Below are positions 55,988-64,000 of a stretch of 64,000 nt of DNA, in pieces. The notes under the pieces are model-generated. The model was not told where the DNA came from. It saw nothing but the letters and a program-made list of their open reading frames with translations, and ran no database searches. The translations under genes were made by a program, and so were the position numbers. Within the stretch, counting starts at the first letter, position 1. Each line of letters opens with the position of its first letter. Origin of the DNA: Clostridium sp. 1001271st1 H5 (GTDB lineage: Bacteria > Bacillota > Clostridia > Lachnospirales > Lachnospiraceae); NCBI RefSeq assembly GCF_005845215.1, contig NZ_SPHO01000001.1, positions 605,146 through 669,145 on the forward strand, read 5' to 3'.

Positions 55988-56584
55988 ATGAGTTCCCAGA
56001 AAAAAAGTTCCCGGCTTGAGGGAAAAGATTTAATTACTATCGGCATCTACACCGTCATCTATGTCGTGATTGTTATGCTGGTGGCGATGCTTGGCTTCAT
56101 CCCCATTTTTATTCCGCTGATGGCGGTGCTGTGCCCTTTGATTGGCGGCATCCCCTATATGCTGTATGTTACAAAGGCTAAAAAATTCGGGATGACTGCA
56201 ATCATGGGTTTCCTGATTGGCCTAATCATGGTGTTCTTCGGCAACGGCTATCTTACCATGGTAACTGGTCTCGTTGGCGGCCTGTTGGCCGACGTGATCC
56301 TGAAAAAGGCGGACTACAAAAGTGCAAAGAGTACAGTTCTTTCCTGCGGTGTGTTCAGCATCTGGGTGTTTGGCAACTTTGCTCCCATTTTCCTGAACCG
56401 TGAAAGCTATATGGTAATGTTGACTGAAGGATACGGCGCTGAATATGCAGCTACCCTTAATACATATATGCCTATGTGGATTGCGCCTATTCTGCTGGTT
56501 GCCTGCTTTGCGTTTGGCCTTGTCGGAGGTATGATTGGGAAAGCCATTTGCAAAAAGCACTTCCAGCGTGCCGGTATTGCATAA
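55988..56584 (+). CDS. ECF-type transporter S component (MptD/Trep_Strep family)
   Basis: The 198-aa integral membrane protein has about six spans (for example YTVIYVVIVMLVAMLGFIPI, MGFLIGLIMVFFGNGYLTMV, ILLVACFAFGLVGGMIGKAI). It resembles the MptD/Trep_Strep class of putative ECF substrate-binding components. The substrate cannot be read from sequence. AAGGAGG precedes ATG 55988. Its stop overlaps the ecfT start (TAATG). Confidence 0.8.
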   Translation: MSSQKKSSRLEGKDLITIGIYTVIYVVIVMLVAMLGFIPIFIPLMAVLCPLIGGIPYMLYVTKAKKFGMTAIMGFLIGLIMVFFGNGYLTMVTGLVGGLLADVILKKADYKSAKSTVLSCGVFSIWVFGNFAPIFLNRESYMVMLTEGYGAEYAATLNTYMPMWIAPILLVACFAFGLVGGMIGKAICKKHFQRAGIA

Positions 56585-57336
56585 TGGCGCGGGAAATTCT
56601 GCTCAGCAAAAAAACAGAACAAGGGTTACGGCTCGATCCGCGTACAAAACTGTTGCTCATCTTCATCATAAGCATTTTTGTCATGGGCGGAACAGGCGGA
56701 GAAGCTATGGGGCTGATCCGCCTTGCTCTTTGTACGGTTCCGGCTATATTGCTGCTTACCTCGAAGCAATGTGTAAAAGCTGTGGGCTATATTGCTGTGT
56801 TTTCTGCTTTTTATGCTGTTCAAATTTATGTTTTGCCGCACCTTACGGGGATATTGAATTTCCTCGTTCTGTTTACAACCGGATTCTTCTGCCGAATCCT
56901 TCCCAGTGTTGCGATTGCTGCCTATGCAGTGAAAACAACAACGGTCAGTGAATTGATTTCCGGCATGGAAAGAATCCATATGCCTAAAGAAGTGACGATC
57001 CCCTTAACGGTCATGTTCCGCTTCTTTCCAACTGTCTTTCAGGAGTCAGAAGCAATCAGTGACGCTATGAAAATGCGTGGGATTAAACTTGGAGGGAAAA
57101 AATCTTCAAAAATATTGGAGTATAAGCTGATCCCGATGATTACCTGCTCCGTGAAAATCGGTGAGGAACTTTCCGCTGCGGCAATTACCCGTGGCCTCGG
57201 CGCTCCTGTCAAACGCACAAACATTTGCCAGCTTAAATTCAATTTTGCCGATGTGGTTCTGATCTTGTTTTGTTGCTTTGTAGTGTTTTGGGCGATTGCT
57301 TCCCCGATAATTTCCGCAGGAGGGATTTTGCCATGA
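56584..57336 (+). CDS. ecfT: ECF transporter transmembrane component EcfT
   Basis: The 250-aa protein has four to five membrane spans and the EcfT coupling motif region: FFPTVFQESEAISDAMKMRG and AAAITRGLGAP, which contact the ATPases through the Ala-Arg-Gly motifs. It links S-component movement to ATP hydrolysis. The start ATG 56584 overlaps the S-component stop, and its own stop overlaps the ATPase start (ATGA), giving a tightly coupled operon. Confidence 0.85.
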   Translation: MAREILLSKKTEQGLRLDPRTKLLLIFIISIFVMGGTGGEAMGLIRLALCTVPAILLLTSKQCVKAVGYIAVFSAFYAVQIYVLPHLTGILNFLVLFTTGFFCRILPSVAIAAYAVKTTTVSELISGMERIHMPKEVTIPLTVMFRFFPTVFQESEAISDAMKMRGIKLGGKKSSKILEYKLIPMITCSVKIGEELSAAAITRGLGAPVKRTNICQLKFNFADVVLILFCCFVVFWAIASPIISAGGILP

Positions 57337-58799
57337 TAGATTTTCAAAATGTTTCTTTTTCTTATGGTGAAGAATCCAGCGGCGGAGGGATTAGAAATGT
57401 CAATCTCACCATAAACACAGGGGAATTTGTTTTACTCACGGGAGAATCCGGCTGTGGGAAAACAACGATTACCCGTTTGGTAAACGGGCTGGTGCCTCAT
57501 TATTACGAGGGCAATTTAGAGGGCGATGTCCTTCTGGACGGAAAAAGCGTATCAGATACGCCGCTTTATGAATTGGCTGCTATGGTGGGATCTGTATTCC
57601 AGAATCCCAAAAGTCAGTTTTTCAACGTGGATACGGATAGTGAATTAGCCTTTGCTTGTGAAAATTTAGGCTATCCTCAGGAGGATATCCTGAAAAGGAT
57701 TGACCGGACAGTTTCCGATTATCATATTGAAGATTTGATGGGGCGAAGCGTGTTTGCTCTGTCCGGAGGCGAAAAGCAAAAAATAGCCTGTGCTTCATCA
57801 AGTGTATTGCTGCCGGGAATTATGGTCCTGGACGAACCATCTTCTAATTTGGATATGGCTGCTATTGATGACCTGCGGCAGGTCCTGAGCCTCTGGAAAA
57901 AGCAGGGCAAAACAATTCTGATTGCAGAACACCGCCTCTACTACCTTCACGATCTTGCAGATCGTGTGCTGTATGTAAAAGATGGGGAGATTGAACGGGA
58001 ATACACGCCTGCTGAATTTGACAGCTTATCGGATGGCACTCGAAAAGAAATGGGGCTGCGGCCGTTTTCTCTCTCGAAGTTGAAGCCTGCGAATCAGTAT
58101 CAGGCGCATACAGCTAAACATATGGAATTTCAAAATTTTTGCTTTGCGTATAAAAAGCGGGAACCGGAAAGTCTCCATATTCCGAGTGCAGAACTGCCTG
58201 TTGGAGAAACGATTGCCATTATCGGTCTGAATGGCGCTGGAAAATCTACTCTGGCCCGCTGTATTTGCGGACTGGAAAAGAAGTGTGGCTTTTTGCAGGT
58301 TGACGGGAAAACCCTTGATTGGAAAGCCCGGCTCAAACATTGCTACATGGTAATGCAGGATACCAGCCATCAGCTATTTACCGAAAGCGTGGCGGATGAA
58401 GTGCTTCTGAGCATGGACAACAAGGATGAAACTGTTGTGGATAAAGTCCTTAAACAGTTTGATCTGCTGGAATATAAAGACAGGCACCCGCTTTCTCTTT
58501 CTGGCGGGCAAAAACAGCGGGTAGCGATTGCGTCTGCCATTGTGAGTAACCGGGAGATCATTGTGTTTGACGAACCAACAAGCGGGCTTGATCTCAAACA
58601 TATGCGGGAAGTTGCGCGGAGTTTGAAGTCACTCGCGGATCAGGGCAAAACGCTTCTTGTTATTACGCATGATCCGGAGTTGGTGATGGCGGGATGTTCG
58701 TATGTAGTCCATATGGAAAAAGGGCAAGTAAAAGAAAGCTATCCATTGGACGAATCCGGCAGTAAAAAGGTTTTGGATTTTTTCCGAATCCGCCAGTGA
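57333..58799 (+). CDS. Fused double ATPase of the ECF transporter (EcfA-EcfA')
   Basis: The 488-aa protein is two ABC ATPase domains in one chain. The first has Walker A GESGCGKTT (near residue 38), signature LSGGEKQK and Walker B MVLDEPSSNLD. The second has GLNGAGKST (near 300), LSGGQKQR and IVFDEPTSGLD. Such fusions replace separate EcfA1/EcfA2 in some Firmicutes importers. It is the last gene before a strong terminator, so the S-T-AA' set is a complete dedicated ECF importer. Confidence 0.9.
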   Translation: MIDFQNVSFSYGEESSGGGIRNVNLTINTGEFVLLTGESGCGKTTITRLVNGLVPHYYEGNLEGDVLLDGKSVSDTPLYELAAMVGSVFQNPKSQFFNVDTDSELAFACENLGYPQEDILKRIDRTVSDYHIEDLMGRSVFALSGGEKQKIACASSSVLLPGIMVLDEPSSNLDMAAIDDLRQVLSLWKKQGKTILIAEHRLYYLHDLADRVLYVKDGEIEREYTPAEFDSLSDGTRKEMGLRPFSLSKLKPANQYQAHTAKHMEFQNFCFAYKKREPESLHIPSAELPVGETIAIIGLNGAGKSTLARCICGLEKKCGFLQVDGKTLDWKARLKHCYMVMQDTSHQLFTESVADEVLLSMDNKDETVVDKVLKQFDLLEYKDRHPLSLSGGQKQRVAIASAIVSNREIIVFDEPTSGLDLKHMREVARSLKSLADQGKTLLVITHDPELVMAGCSYVVHMEKGQVKESYPLDESGSKKVLDFFRIRQ

Positions 58800-58853
58800 A
58801 TTTTAGAAATTATGAATGTCAGGGCCGCCTTGACTGGACAGAAAGATAATGAT

Positions 58854-58888
58854 AAGAGGCCGCTTTACTTTGGCGGCCTCTTGTTTTT
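58854..58888 (+). terminator. Rho-independent terminator after the ECF genes
   Basis: AAGAGGCCGC (58854-58863) pairs perfectly with GCGGCCTCTT (58873-58882), followed by GTTTTT. Confidence 0.9.
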
Positions 58889-58925
58889 GAAGCACAGACA
58901 GTACGGCTCAATATAAGGAGGGCTT

Positions 58926-60710
58926 ATGTTCAAAAAAATCTTTGAGTACGCAGGGCCATATAAGAAAAATATGTATGTGGCCACGGTTGTCGTACTGGTC
59001 AGCGTTCTTATGGGCATCCTGCCTTTTGTGCTGGCCTATCAGGTCATTTCGCCATTGGTTATTGGCGATTCTGTTGAAACAGAATTTGTTTTATTCCGTG
59101 TTATAGGGGTTTTGATCTGTCTTGTTTTGCAGGCGTTTTTTTATGGATGGGGATTATCAATTTCTCATAAAGCAGCATATAACACATTGTTCCGGCTGCG
59201 GGTATCTCTGCAAAAGAAGTTTGAGAAACTTCCCCTTGGCATTGTGGAGGAAAAAGGGACAGGGACAATCAAAAAGCTGTTTGTCGATGATGTGGACAGC
59301 TTGGAATTGCTCCTTGCTCATTCAGTCCCGGAGGGTATCGCAAATTTACTGATCCCGCTGATGATTTATGTTGCTATGTTTTGTGCGGACTGGAAACTGG
59401 CTCTTATGTCTTTGGCCTCTATCCCGATCAGCCTGCTCTCCATGGTCATTATGTACTCTGTTGGAATGAAGCGCATGGGTCCCTACTATCAGTCTGCACA
59501 GAAAATGAACAACACGATCATTGAGTACATCAATGGTATGGAGGTTGTCAAGGTTTTCAACCGGGAGAGTGAATCTTACGAGAACTTCCGCAAGGATGTA
59601 ACGGACTATCGGGATTATACCTTGGCATGGTATAAGGCCGCCTGGCCCTGGATGGCGATATACGGAAGTCTACTGCCCTGCACTGTTATTCTGACTTTGC
59701 CTCTTGGGGCATGGTTTGTTCTCTGTGGCATAAGCACTTTACCTGATTTGATTTTAGTCCTCTGCCTTTCCCTCAGCATTGGGATTCCTCTCCTGAAAGC
59801 ACTGGGCTTTATGGAGACGATTCCGAATCTGAATTATAAGATCACGGCACTTGAACAGATGTTAAATACGGCACCGCTGCAAGCTGCTGAGGATGATTTC
59901 CACGGACAGGATTTTAACATTTCTTACGATCATGTTTCCTTTGCGTATCAGACGACACAGCCTGGCCCAGATGGGAAACCGATAATAGCGGAAAACGAAG
60001 TCCTCCACGATATTACCTTTGTGGCACAAGCAGGACAAAAAACTGCCCTAGTTGGTGAATCCGGTTCTGGCAAGAGCACCCTTGCAAAACTGTTGATCCA
60101 CTACTATGACCCGCAGAAAGGGAGCATTTCCATTGGCGGGCAGAAACTTTGTGATATGAGCCTGGAGACATTGAACAGCCGCATTTCCTATGTGGCTCAG
60201 GATCAGTACCTGTTTAACACCTCCCTGCTGGAAAATATCCGTCTTGGACGTTTGGATGCTACCGATGAGGAAGTAATGCAGGCGGCGAAGAAAGCCCAGT
60301 GTATGGAGTTTCTGGAAAAGCTGCCGCAAGGTATTCACTCCATGGCGGGCGATGCGGGGAAAATGCTTTCCGGGGGGCAGCGCCAGCGGATTTCCCTGGC
60401 GCGGGCAATATTGAAGGATGCCCCGATTGTAGTGCTTGACGAGGCCACGGCCTATGCTGATCCAGAAAATGAGGAAAAAATGGAGGCTGCTATTGCGGAG
60501 CTGGTGGAGGGAAAAACCTTGGTAGTTATCGCTCACAAACTTCCCGCTATAATGAACGCAGATCAAATATGCGTTATGGATCACGGAAAGATGGTGGCAA
60601 CCGGAAAACATCAGGAGTTGATTCAAGCTTGCCCAGAATACCAAAAGTTGTGGAAAGCGGCTCAGGACAGCACCGAGTGGAAAGTATCTACTGCAAAGGA
60701 GGGAAGATAA
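58926..60710 (+). CDS. ABC transporter, fused membrane-ATPase half (YbtP/IrtA-like)
   Basis: The 594-aa protein has six N-terminal spans of the exporter fold (residues about 15-310) and an ATPase domain with Walker A GESGSGKST (from residue 377), signature LSGGQRQR and Walker B IVVLDEATA. With the following gene it makes a heterodimer. The neighbours (AraC, ECF genes, DtxR) resemble those of YbtPQ and IrtAB, exporter-fold proteins that import metallophores. Direction of transport is inferred; a drug exporter is the alternative. AAGGAGG precedes ATG 58926. Confidence 0.82.
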   Translation: MFKKIFEYAGPYKKNMYVATVVVLVSVLMGILPFVLAYQVISPLVIGDSVETEFVLFRVIGVLICLVLQAFFYGWGLSISHKAAYNTLFRLRVSLQKKFEKLPLGIVEEKGTGTIKKLFVDDVDSLELLLAHSVPEGIANLLIPLMIYVAMFCADWKLALMSLASIPISLLSMVIMYSVGMKRMGPYYQSAQKMNNTIIEYINGMEVVKVFNRESESYENFRKDVTDYRDYTLAWYKAAWPWMAIYGSLLPCTVILTLPLGAWFVLCGISTLPDLILVLCLSLSIGIPLLKALGFMETIPNLNYKITALEQMLNTAPLQAAEDDFHGQDFNISYDHVSFAYQTTQPGPDGKPIIAENEVLHDITFVAQAGQKTALVGESGSGKSTLAKLLIHYYDPQKGSISIGGQKLCDMSLETLNSRISYVAQDQYLFNTSLLENIRLGRLDATDEEVMQAAKKAQCMEFLEKLPQGIHSMAGDAGKMLSGGQRQRISLARAILKDAPIVVLDEATAYADPENEEKMEAAIAELVEGKTLVVIAHKLPAIMNADQICVMDHGKMVATGKHQELIQACPEYQKLWKAAQDSTEWKVSTAKEGR

Positions 60711-62459
60711 ATGTTTGCATTGATTTCAAGAATCCTGAACCTCTCCGGGAGGTATAAAAGCCGTATTCAGGCTGCATTTCTATGTGCATTTGTCGAGTCC
60801 ATTCTCTCCAAAATGCCGATCTTCATGGCGTTTATCGTCTTGGCCGGGTTTGCTGATAATACGCTGACTGGAAAGACCTGTCTGTTTGTCGGACTTGGAT
60901 TATTAGCTGTTGTAGTGGTTCAGACAGTGGTTCACTATTTGAGCGACCGTCTGCAAAGTGCCGCTGGATTTATGATCTTTGCTGATAAACGGATGGAGTT
61001 GGGAAATCATTTAAGAAAAATGCCGATGGGTTACTTTACATCGGGGAATATTGGCAAAATCAGCTCTGTTCTCAGTACGGATATGGTATTCATTGAGGAA
61101 GTTTCTATGAGTACCATTGGCAACATGATGAGCTATATGCTGTCTACTTTGGTTTTAGCTGTTTTTATGTTCGTACTGGATTGGAGACTTGGGCTGATTG
61201 CGGTAATCATTACCTTGCTGGCATCACTGGTTGCAAAATATATGAATAAGGTTTCCTTCAAGGAGGCTGTCGGGCGTCAAAACCAAAGCGAGAATTTGAC
61301 GGATGCGGTCTTGTCTTTTGCTGAAGGAATTGGGGTTATCAAAAGTTACAATCTGCTCGGAGAAAAATCTGACGAATTAACGGAAAACTTCAAAAAATCA
61401 AGGGATGTCAATACGAAGTTTGAGCAGAAAATGACACCGTGGACCACTGGCTTAAACATTCTCTATGGCGTGGGTATTGCCGCTATCTTCGGTTTATCCG
61501 TTTTTTTACATCAGGAAGGCGTACTCTCCCTGGCTTATCTTTTGGGCGTGCTGCTGTTTGTCTTTGATCTCTTTGGACCTCTGAAAGCTCTTTATGGAGA
61601 AGCAACCCGACTGACCGTGATGAATGCCGCATTAGACCGCATTGAAGCTGTTTTGGACGAGCCCGAACTTCCCGATAACGGAAATCAACATATTCTGTCA
61701 CAGGCACAGCCAGATCAGCCAGAAGTACAATTTAGCGATGTGGGCTTCGCCTATCAGGACAAGGAAGTCCTGCACAACATCAGCTTCTCTATGCAGAAGA
61801 ATACCATGACCGCACTTGTGGGACCGTCTGGCGGTGGCAAATCCACGATTGCGAACCTTCTGGCGCGGCTGTGGGATGTGAAATCCGGCAAAGTGACAAT
61901 CCGCGGTACAGATATTCGGGATATACCTCTCGCCGAACTGATGGAACAGATCAGCATGGTTTTCCAAAGGGTGTACTTGTTCCAGGATACCATTTACAAC
62001 AATATCAGCATGGGTAAACCGGACGCTACCGAGGAAGAAGTCTATGAGGCTGCAAAAAAAGCCCGCTGCTATGATTTTATCATGGCGCTGCCAGATGGAT
62101 TCCAGACAGTCATAGGTGAAGGCGGCGCTACTCTGTCCGGCGGCGAAAAGCAAAGAATCTCTATCGCCCGATGCATTTTGAAGGACGCACCGATTGTCAT
62201 TCTGGATGAAGCGACTGCAAGTGTTGATACCGATAATGAAAGCTATATCCAGGAGGCAATCAATGAGCTGGTAAAGGGTAAAACATTACTTGTGATTGCA
62301 CACCGCCTGAATACCATCCGTCAGGCAGATCAGATTTTGGTGATCTCTGATGGACGGATCAGCGAACAGGGAACCCATGACGAGCTTATGGCAAAAGCCG
62401 GGATTTATCAGGATTTTGTAAATATCCGTAAAAAGGCTTCCGGCTGGAGCCTTGCATAA
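60711..62459 (+). CDS. ABC transporter, second half (YbtQ/IrtB-like)
   Basis: The 582-aa partner has the same layout: six spans (residues about 20-290) and an ATPase with GPSGGGKST, LSGGEKQR and VILDEATASVD. It starts at the base after its partner's stop, preceded by GGAGGG, so the two are made in equal amounts. Both ATPase sites look complete. The downstream DtxR gene follows after 11 bp in the same operon, consistent with metal-controlled import. Confidence 0.82.
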   Translation: MFALISRILNLSGRYKSRIQAAFLCAFVESILSKMPIFMAFIVLAGFADNTLTGKTCLFVGLGLLAVVVVQTVVHYLSDRLQSAAGFMIFADKRMELGNHLRKMPMGYFTSGNIGKISSVLSTDMVFIEEVSMSTIGNMMSYMLSTLVLAVFMFVLDWRLGLIAVIITLLASLVAKYMNKVSFKEAVGRQNQSENLTDAVLSFAEGIGVIKSYNLLGEKSDELTENFKKSRDVNTKFEQKMTPWTTGLNILYGVGIAAIFGLSVFLHQEGVLSLAYLLGVLLFVFDLFGPLKALYGEATRLTVMNAALDRIEAVLDEPELPDNGNQHILSQAQPDQPEVQFSDVGFAYQDKEVLHNISFSMQKNTMTALVGPSGGGKSTIANLLARLWDVKSGKVTIRGTDIRDIPLAELMEQISMVFQRVYLFQDTIYNNISMGKPDATEEEVYEAAKKARCYDFIMALPDGFQTVIGEGGATLSGGEKQRISIARCILKDAPIVILDEATASVDTDNESYIQEAINELVKGKTLLVIAHRLNTIRQADQILVISDGRISEQGTHDELMAKAGIYQDFVNIRKKASGWSLA

Positions 62460-62470
62460 AGGAGGAACCG

Positions 62471-62839
62471 ATGAAGATTCATGCGTCCGGGGAGGATTAT
62501 CTGGAGGCTGTGCTGATTCTTCAAAAGAAGCAGGGCATGGTCCGCTCCATTGATCTTGCTCGGCACATGGGCTTTTCAAAGCCGAGTATCAGTCATGCGG
62601 TGGGCGTTCTGCGGGATGGCGGCTTTCTGACAATGGACGAGGATGGATTTCTCCACCTGACCGATATAGGCCGGGAGGTGGCAGAGAAAATCTATGAACG
62701 CCATCAATTCTTTACGGAGCAGCTTGTGGCTGCTGGCGTAGACAGAGAAACGGCGGAGCAGGACGCTTGCCGGATAGAACATGTAATCAGTGATACATCC
62801 TTTCAGAAGTTAAAGGAAAAAATGCGGGGAACCGATTAG
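62471..62839 (+). CDS. Short DtxR-family metal-dependent repressor
   Basis: The 122-aa protein has the DtxR/MntR winged HTH (SGEDYLEAVLILQKKQGMVR, then IDLARHMGFSKPSISHAVGV) and the dimerisation helices with metal ligands (ERHQFFTEQL, DACRIEHVIS). It lacks the SH3-like domain, like MntR. It would repress with Fe or Mn bound. AAGGAGG precedes ATG 62471. As the last gene of the ABC operon it likely feeds back on the cluster, with GGTTAG repeats at 54841 and 55919 as candidate sites. Confidence 0.85.
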   Translation: MKIHASGEDYLEAVLILQKKQGMVRSIDLARHMGFSKPSISHAVGVLRDGGFLTMDEDGFLHLTDIGREVAEKIYERHQFFTEQLVAAGVDRETAEQDACRIEHVISDTSFQKLKEKMRGTD

Positions 62840-62930
62840 CGCACACCGGCTCCGCTCTGCATAATAAGTTATCTGCCCCGTCCGGGGAAAGAAAAAAACC
62901 GTTGACTGGGGCAGATAATTTCGTGCGCTA
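62837..62930. repeat. 94-bp nested inverted repeat at the end of the cargo
   Basis: Outer arms TAGCGCAC (62837-62844) and GTGCGCTA (62923-62930) enclose perfect 11-bp arms TTATCTGCCCC (62869-62879) and GGGGCAGATAA (62908-62918), which hold a small CCCC/GGGG pair. It starts in the dtxR stop codon. There is no T tract, so it is not a simple terminator; it could be a recombination or element-end sequence. Confidence 0.7.
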
Positions 62931-62950
62931 TTTTAAGGTTTGAACTCAAT

Positions 62951-62990
62951 CGGCGGTTTTGAAGGACAATTTCAGAGCCGCCGTTTCTTT
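62951..62990 (+). terminator. Terminator 1 of the sigma-gene leader
   Basis: CGGCGG (62951-62956) pairs with CCGCCG (62978-62983), extended by weaker pairs, and is followed by TTTCTTT. Confidence 0.65.
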
Positions 62991-63018
62991 GCGTTTACAC
63001 AAACTAATGACGACTTGC

Positions 63019-63065
63019 AGGGACACGGTAGCCGCTTGGAGGTTATTTGCCGTGTCTCTTTTGCT
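63019..63065 (+). terminator. Terminator 2 of the sigma-gene leader
   Basis: A 10-bp stem, GGACACGG paired with CCGTGTCT (63019-63028 with 63050-63059), is followed by a T-rich tract. Confidence 0.75.
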
Positions 63066-63186
63066 TTTTCAAAGCTCCCATGATCTACATCAATTAAAAA
63101 AAGCATTGCCCCTCCTCCGGGCAAGTATAGCATTGCATCGGCATTATCGTTCCATGTGATTCAGCATAATAATGACTGTTCTTGTT

Positions 63187-63222
63187 GCGCCAGTTTCCCA
63201 TTGTGTGGAGCTGGCGCTTTTT
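63187..63222 (+). terminator. Terminator 3 of the sigma-gene leader
   Basis: GCGCCAG (63187-63193) pairs perfectly with CTGGCGC (63211-63217), followed by TTTTT. Three terminators in 270 bp before one small gene suggest insulation or attenuation. I see no other feature in the 62840-63324 gap. Confidence 0.85.
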
Positions 63223-63324
63223 GCTGTCGATTTTTCGGGAAAGTTCCCGAAGTACGTCGCTGCCGTTCCCCACCTCCATTCGATTCACCCGTCAATCACC
63301 CGTGAATCGAAATGGAGGTACATA

Positions 63325-63738
63325 ATGAAGAAAATTAACCTTCGGGAGCTTTATCCTGATGTTTATACAACAGACTTTTTTGTAGATGTGACAGAGGAAG
63401 TAATGGAGACTATTCGAGCAGCTGAACGTGCGGAGGCTGCGTATGAGCGAAAGATGTATCGTTATAAAGCACAGTATTCTCTGGATTGCGAGAATGGCAT
63501 TGAAAATGCAGTGCTGTTGAAGCCGCAGACACCGGAGATGCTTCTGGAGGAAAAACAGTTTCAGGAGCAGGTCTATGCCGCTGTGATGAAGCTGCCGGAG
63601 AAACAGGCAAAGCGAATTTATGCCCGATACTATCTGGGAATGACGGTAAATGAAATTGCCGAAGTAGAAGGTGTAGATTCAAGCCGTGTTCGAGACAGTA
63701 TCCGCCGTGGCTTAAAGCAGCTCGGAAAATATTTTTGA
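63325..63738 (+). CDS. Sigma-70 region 4-like protein of Tn916/Tn1549 type
   Basis: The 137-aa protein has a C-terminal HTH of the sigma region 4 type (LPEKQAKRIYARYYLGMTVN then EIAEVEGVDSSRVRDSIRRG), preceded by a helical N-terminal segment. Proteins of this kind are conserved near the integrase end of Tn916- and Tn1549-like elements and regulate excision and transfer genes. ATG 63325 follows GGAGG; the earlier in-frame start at 63172 would translate terminator 3. It marks the start of a second conserved ICE module. Confidence 0.85.
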   Translation: MKKINLRELYPDVYTTDFFVDVTEEVMETIRAAERAEAAYERKMYRYKAQYSLDCENGIENAVLLKPQTPEMLLEEKQFQEQVYAAVMKLPEKQAKRIYARYYLGMTVNEIAEVEGVDSSRVRDSIRRGLKQLGKYF

Positions 63739-63813
63739 TAAAGTTTCATTTGATGCGCCTGTTTTTTGCTTTTTTTGTCAGTGTTAATAAGAAGGACAAG
63801 TTTTCCTCCTTCA

Positions 63814-63930
63814 TCAAGTACATTGACAATCGAATAGGGAGGCTAGCAGTTTTATCCGCTCATCTATGAGCCGTTTTTTATTCTCTGTGACATAAAAATT
63901 CATCTGGATATTCCGTTTCCGGTTCGCCAT
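63814..63930 (-). pseudogene. Truncated Tn1549-type MobC fragment
   Basis: On the minus strand ATG 63930 opens 38 codons whose first 29 (beginning MANRKRNIQMNFYVTENKKR) match the N terminus of MobC from Tn1549-type elements, which is about three times longer. After KLL the reading departs from the family and stops at 63814. GGAGG precedes the start. It is convergent with the sigma-like gene. This is either a deletion relic or the edge of an insertion; the rest of 63739-64000 shows no other gene. Confidence 0.6.
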
Positions 63931-64000
63931 GCGCTGCCTCCATTCTTCATAAGAGTTTGAGATTATCTCAACAAACATTTTTCATTTTCGGTCAAGAGAT

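Larger units (their letters stand above)
11441..64000. mobile_element. Integrative and conjugative element, left end to beyond the window
   Basis: From the lysS 3' flank onward the sequence becomes clearly A+T richer. It contains a full conjugation set (MobC, relaxase, PcfB, VirD4, Maff2, VirB6, PrgI, VirB4, NlpC/P60, helicase-methylase), partition-like genes and excisionase-like genes, all on the plus strand. This is the gene repertoire of the large Clostridia ICEs related to Tn1549. The exact left end lies somewhere in 11441-11602. The right end and the integrase are not in the window. Whether 54.8-64 kb is cargo of this ICE or part of a second element cannot be settled here. Confidence 0.85.

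Noticed and set aside
63739..64000. Integrase or att site at the right edge
   Set aside because: Only a 38-codon MobC fragment and T-rich sequence are visible; nothing resembles a tyrosine or serine recombinase.

Overview
This window joins a G+C-rich housekeeping segment of a Clostridia chromosome (about 1-11.4 kb) to a visibly A+T-richer integrative and conjugative element (ICE, from about 11.45 kb) that runs to or beyond the right edge. The core order murB-rapZ-whiA-HPr-like-dnaE-pfkA-DUF6145-dusB-greA-lysS, and the protein sequences, suggest a gut Lachnospiraceae of the Enterocloster/Clostridium clostridioforme type. That placement is recognition from memory, not a search.

Core segment. 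murB, rapZ and whiA are packed head to tail and are followed by an HPr paralogue with Glu in place of the phospho-acceptor His, in the position Bacillus crh occupies. The gluconeogenesis/morphology gene yvcK, which lies between rapZ and whiA in Bacillus, is absent here. dnaE, pfkA, a DUF6145 gene, dusB, greA (with a consensus sigma-A promoter) and lysS follow.

Left part of the ICE (11.5-25.2 kb). The junction lies in the lysS 3' flank. It is followed by three DUF6462/excisionase-like genes (four domains), a roughly 400-nt heavily structured non-coding RNA candidate with an interleaved-helix pseudoknot, two tiny proteins, a ParM-like actin with a ParR-like partner, small membrane peptides, a lipoprotein behind an attenuator-like leader, and a 1792-aa LPQTG thioester adhesin with about 13 SpaA/Cna-B repeats. 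Next come an XRE regulator, DUF5688, RadC/JAB and DUF3991-Toprim genes. A 32-bp-periodic hairpin array and an oriT-like hairpin region precede the mobilisation genes.

Transfer part (25.2-54.7 kb). This holds MobC, a MOBP-type relaxase, PcfB, a VirD4 coupling protein split by a 2.68-kb group II intron, an XRE regulator, Maff2 (VirB2-like), VirB6/TrbL, DUF4313, PrgI (VirB3-like), VirB4, NlpC/P60 (VirB1-like), DpnD/PcfM, and a 2550-aa ArdC-like/methylase/SNF2-helicase protein that carries a TnpV-like gene overprinted in another frame. A sortase, a tandem-domain SpoVG protein and DUF6674 close the block. The ICE therefore carries both a sortase and a candidate LPxTG substrate.

Cargo and right part (54.8-64 kb). 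A different base composition marks an AraC regulator, an ECF-type importer (S component, EcfT, fused double EcfA), a heterodimeric ABC pair of the YbtPQ/IrtAB type and a short DtxR-family repressor. This looks like a metallophore or metal-uptake island. Inverted repeats with GGTTAG/CTAACC half-sites lie upstream of both AraC and the ECF operon. After a 94-bp nested inverted repeat and three stacked terminators comes a Tn916/Tn1549-type sigma-70-like gene, and, on the minus strand, a 38-codon fragment of a Tn1549-type MobC, which hints at a composite element. I saw no integrase, tRNA, rRNA, CRISPR array or antibiotic-resistance gene in the window.
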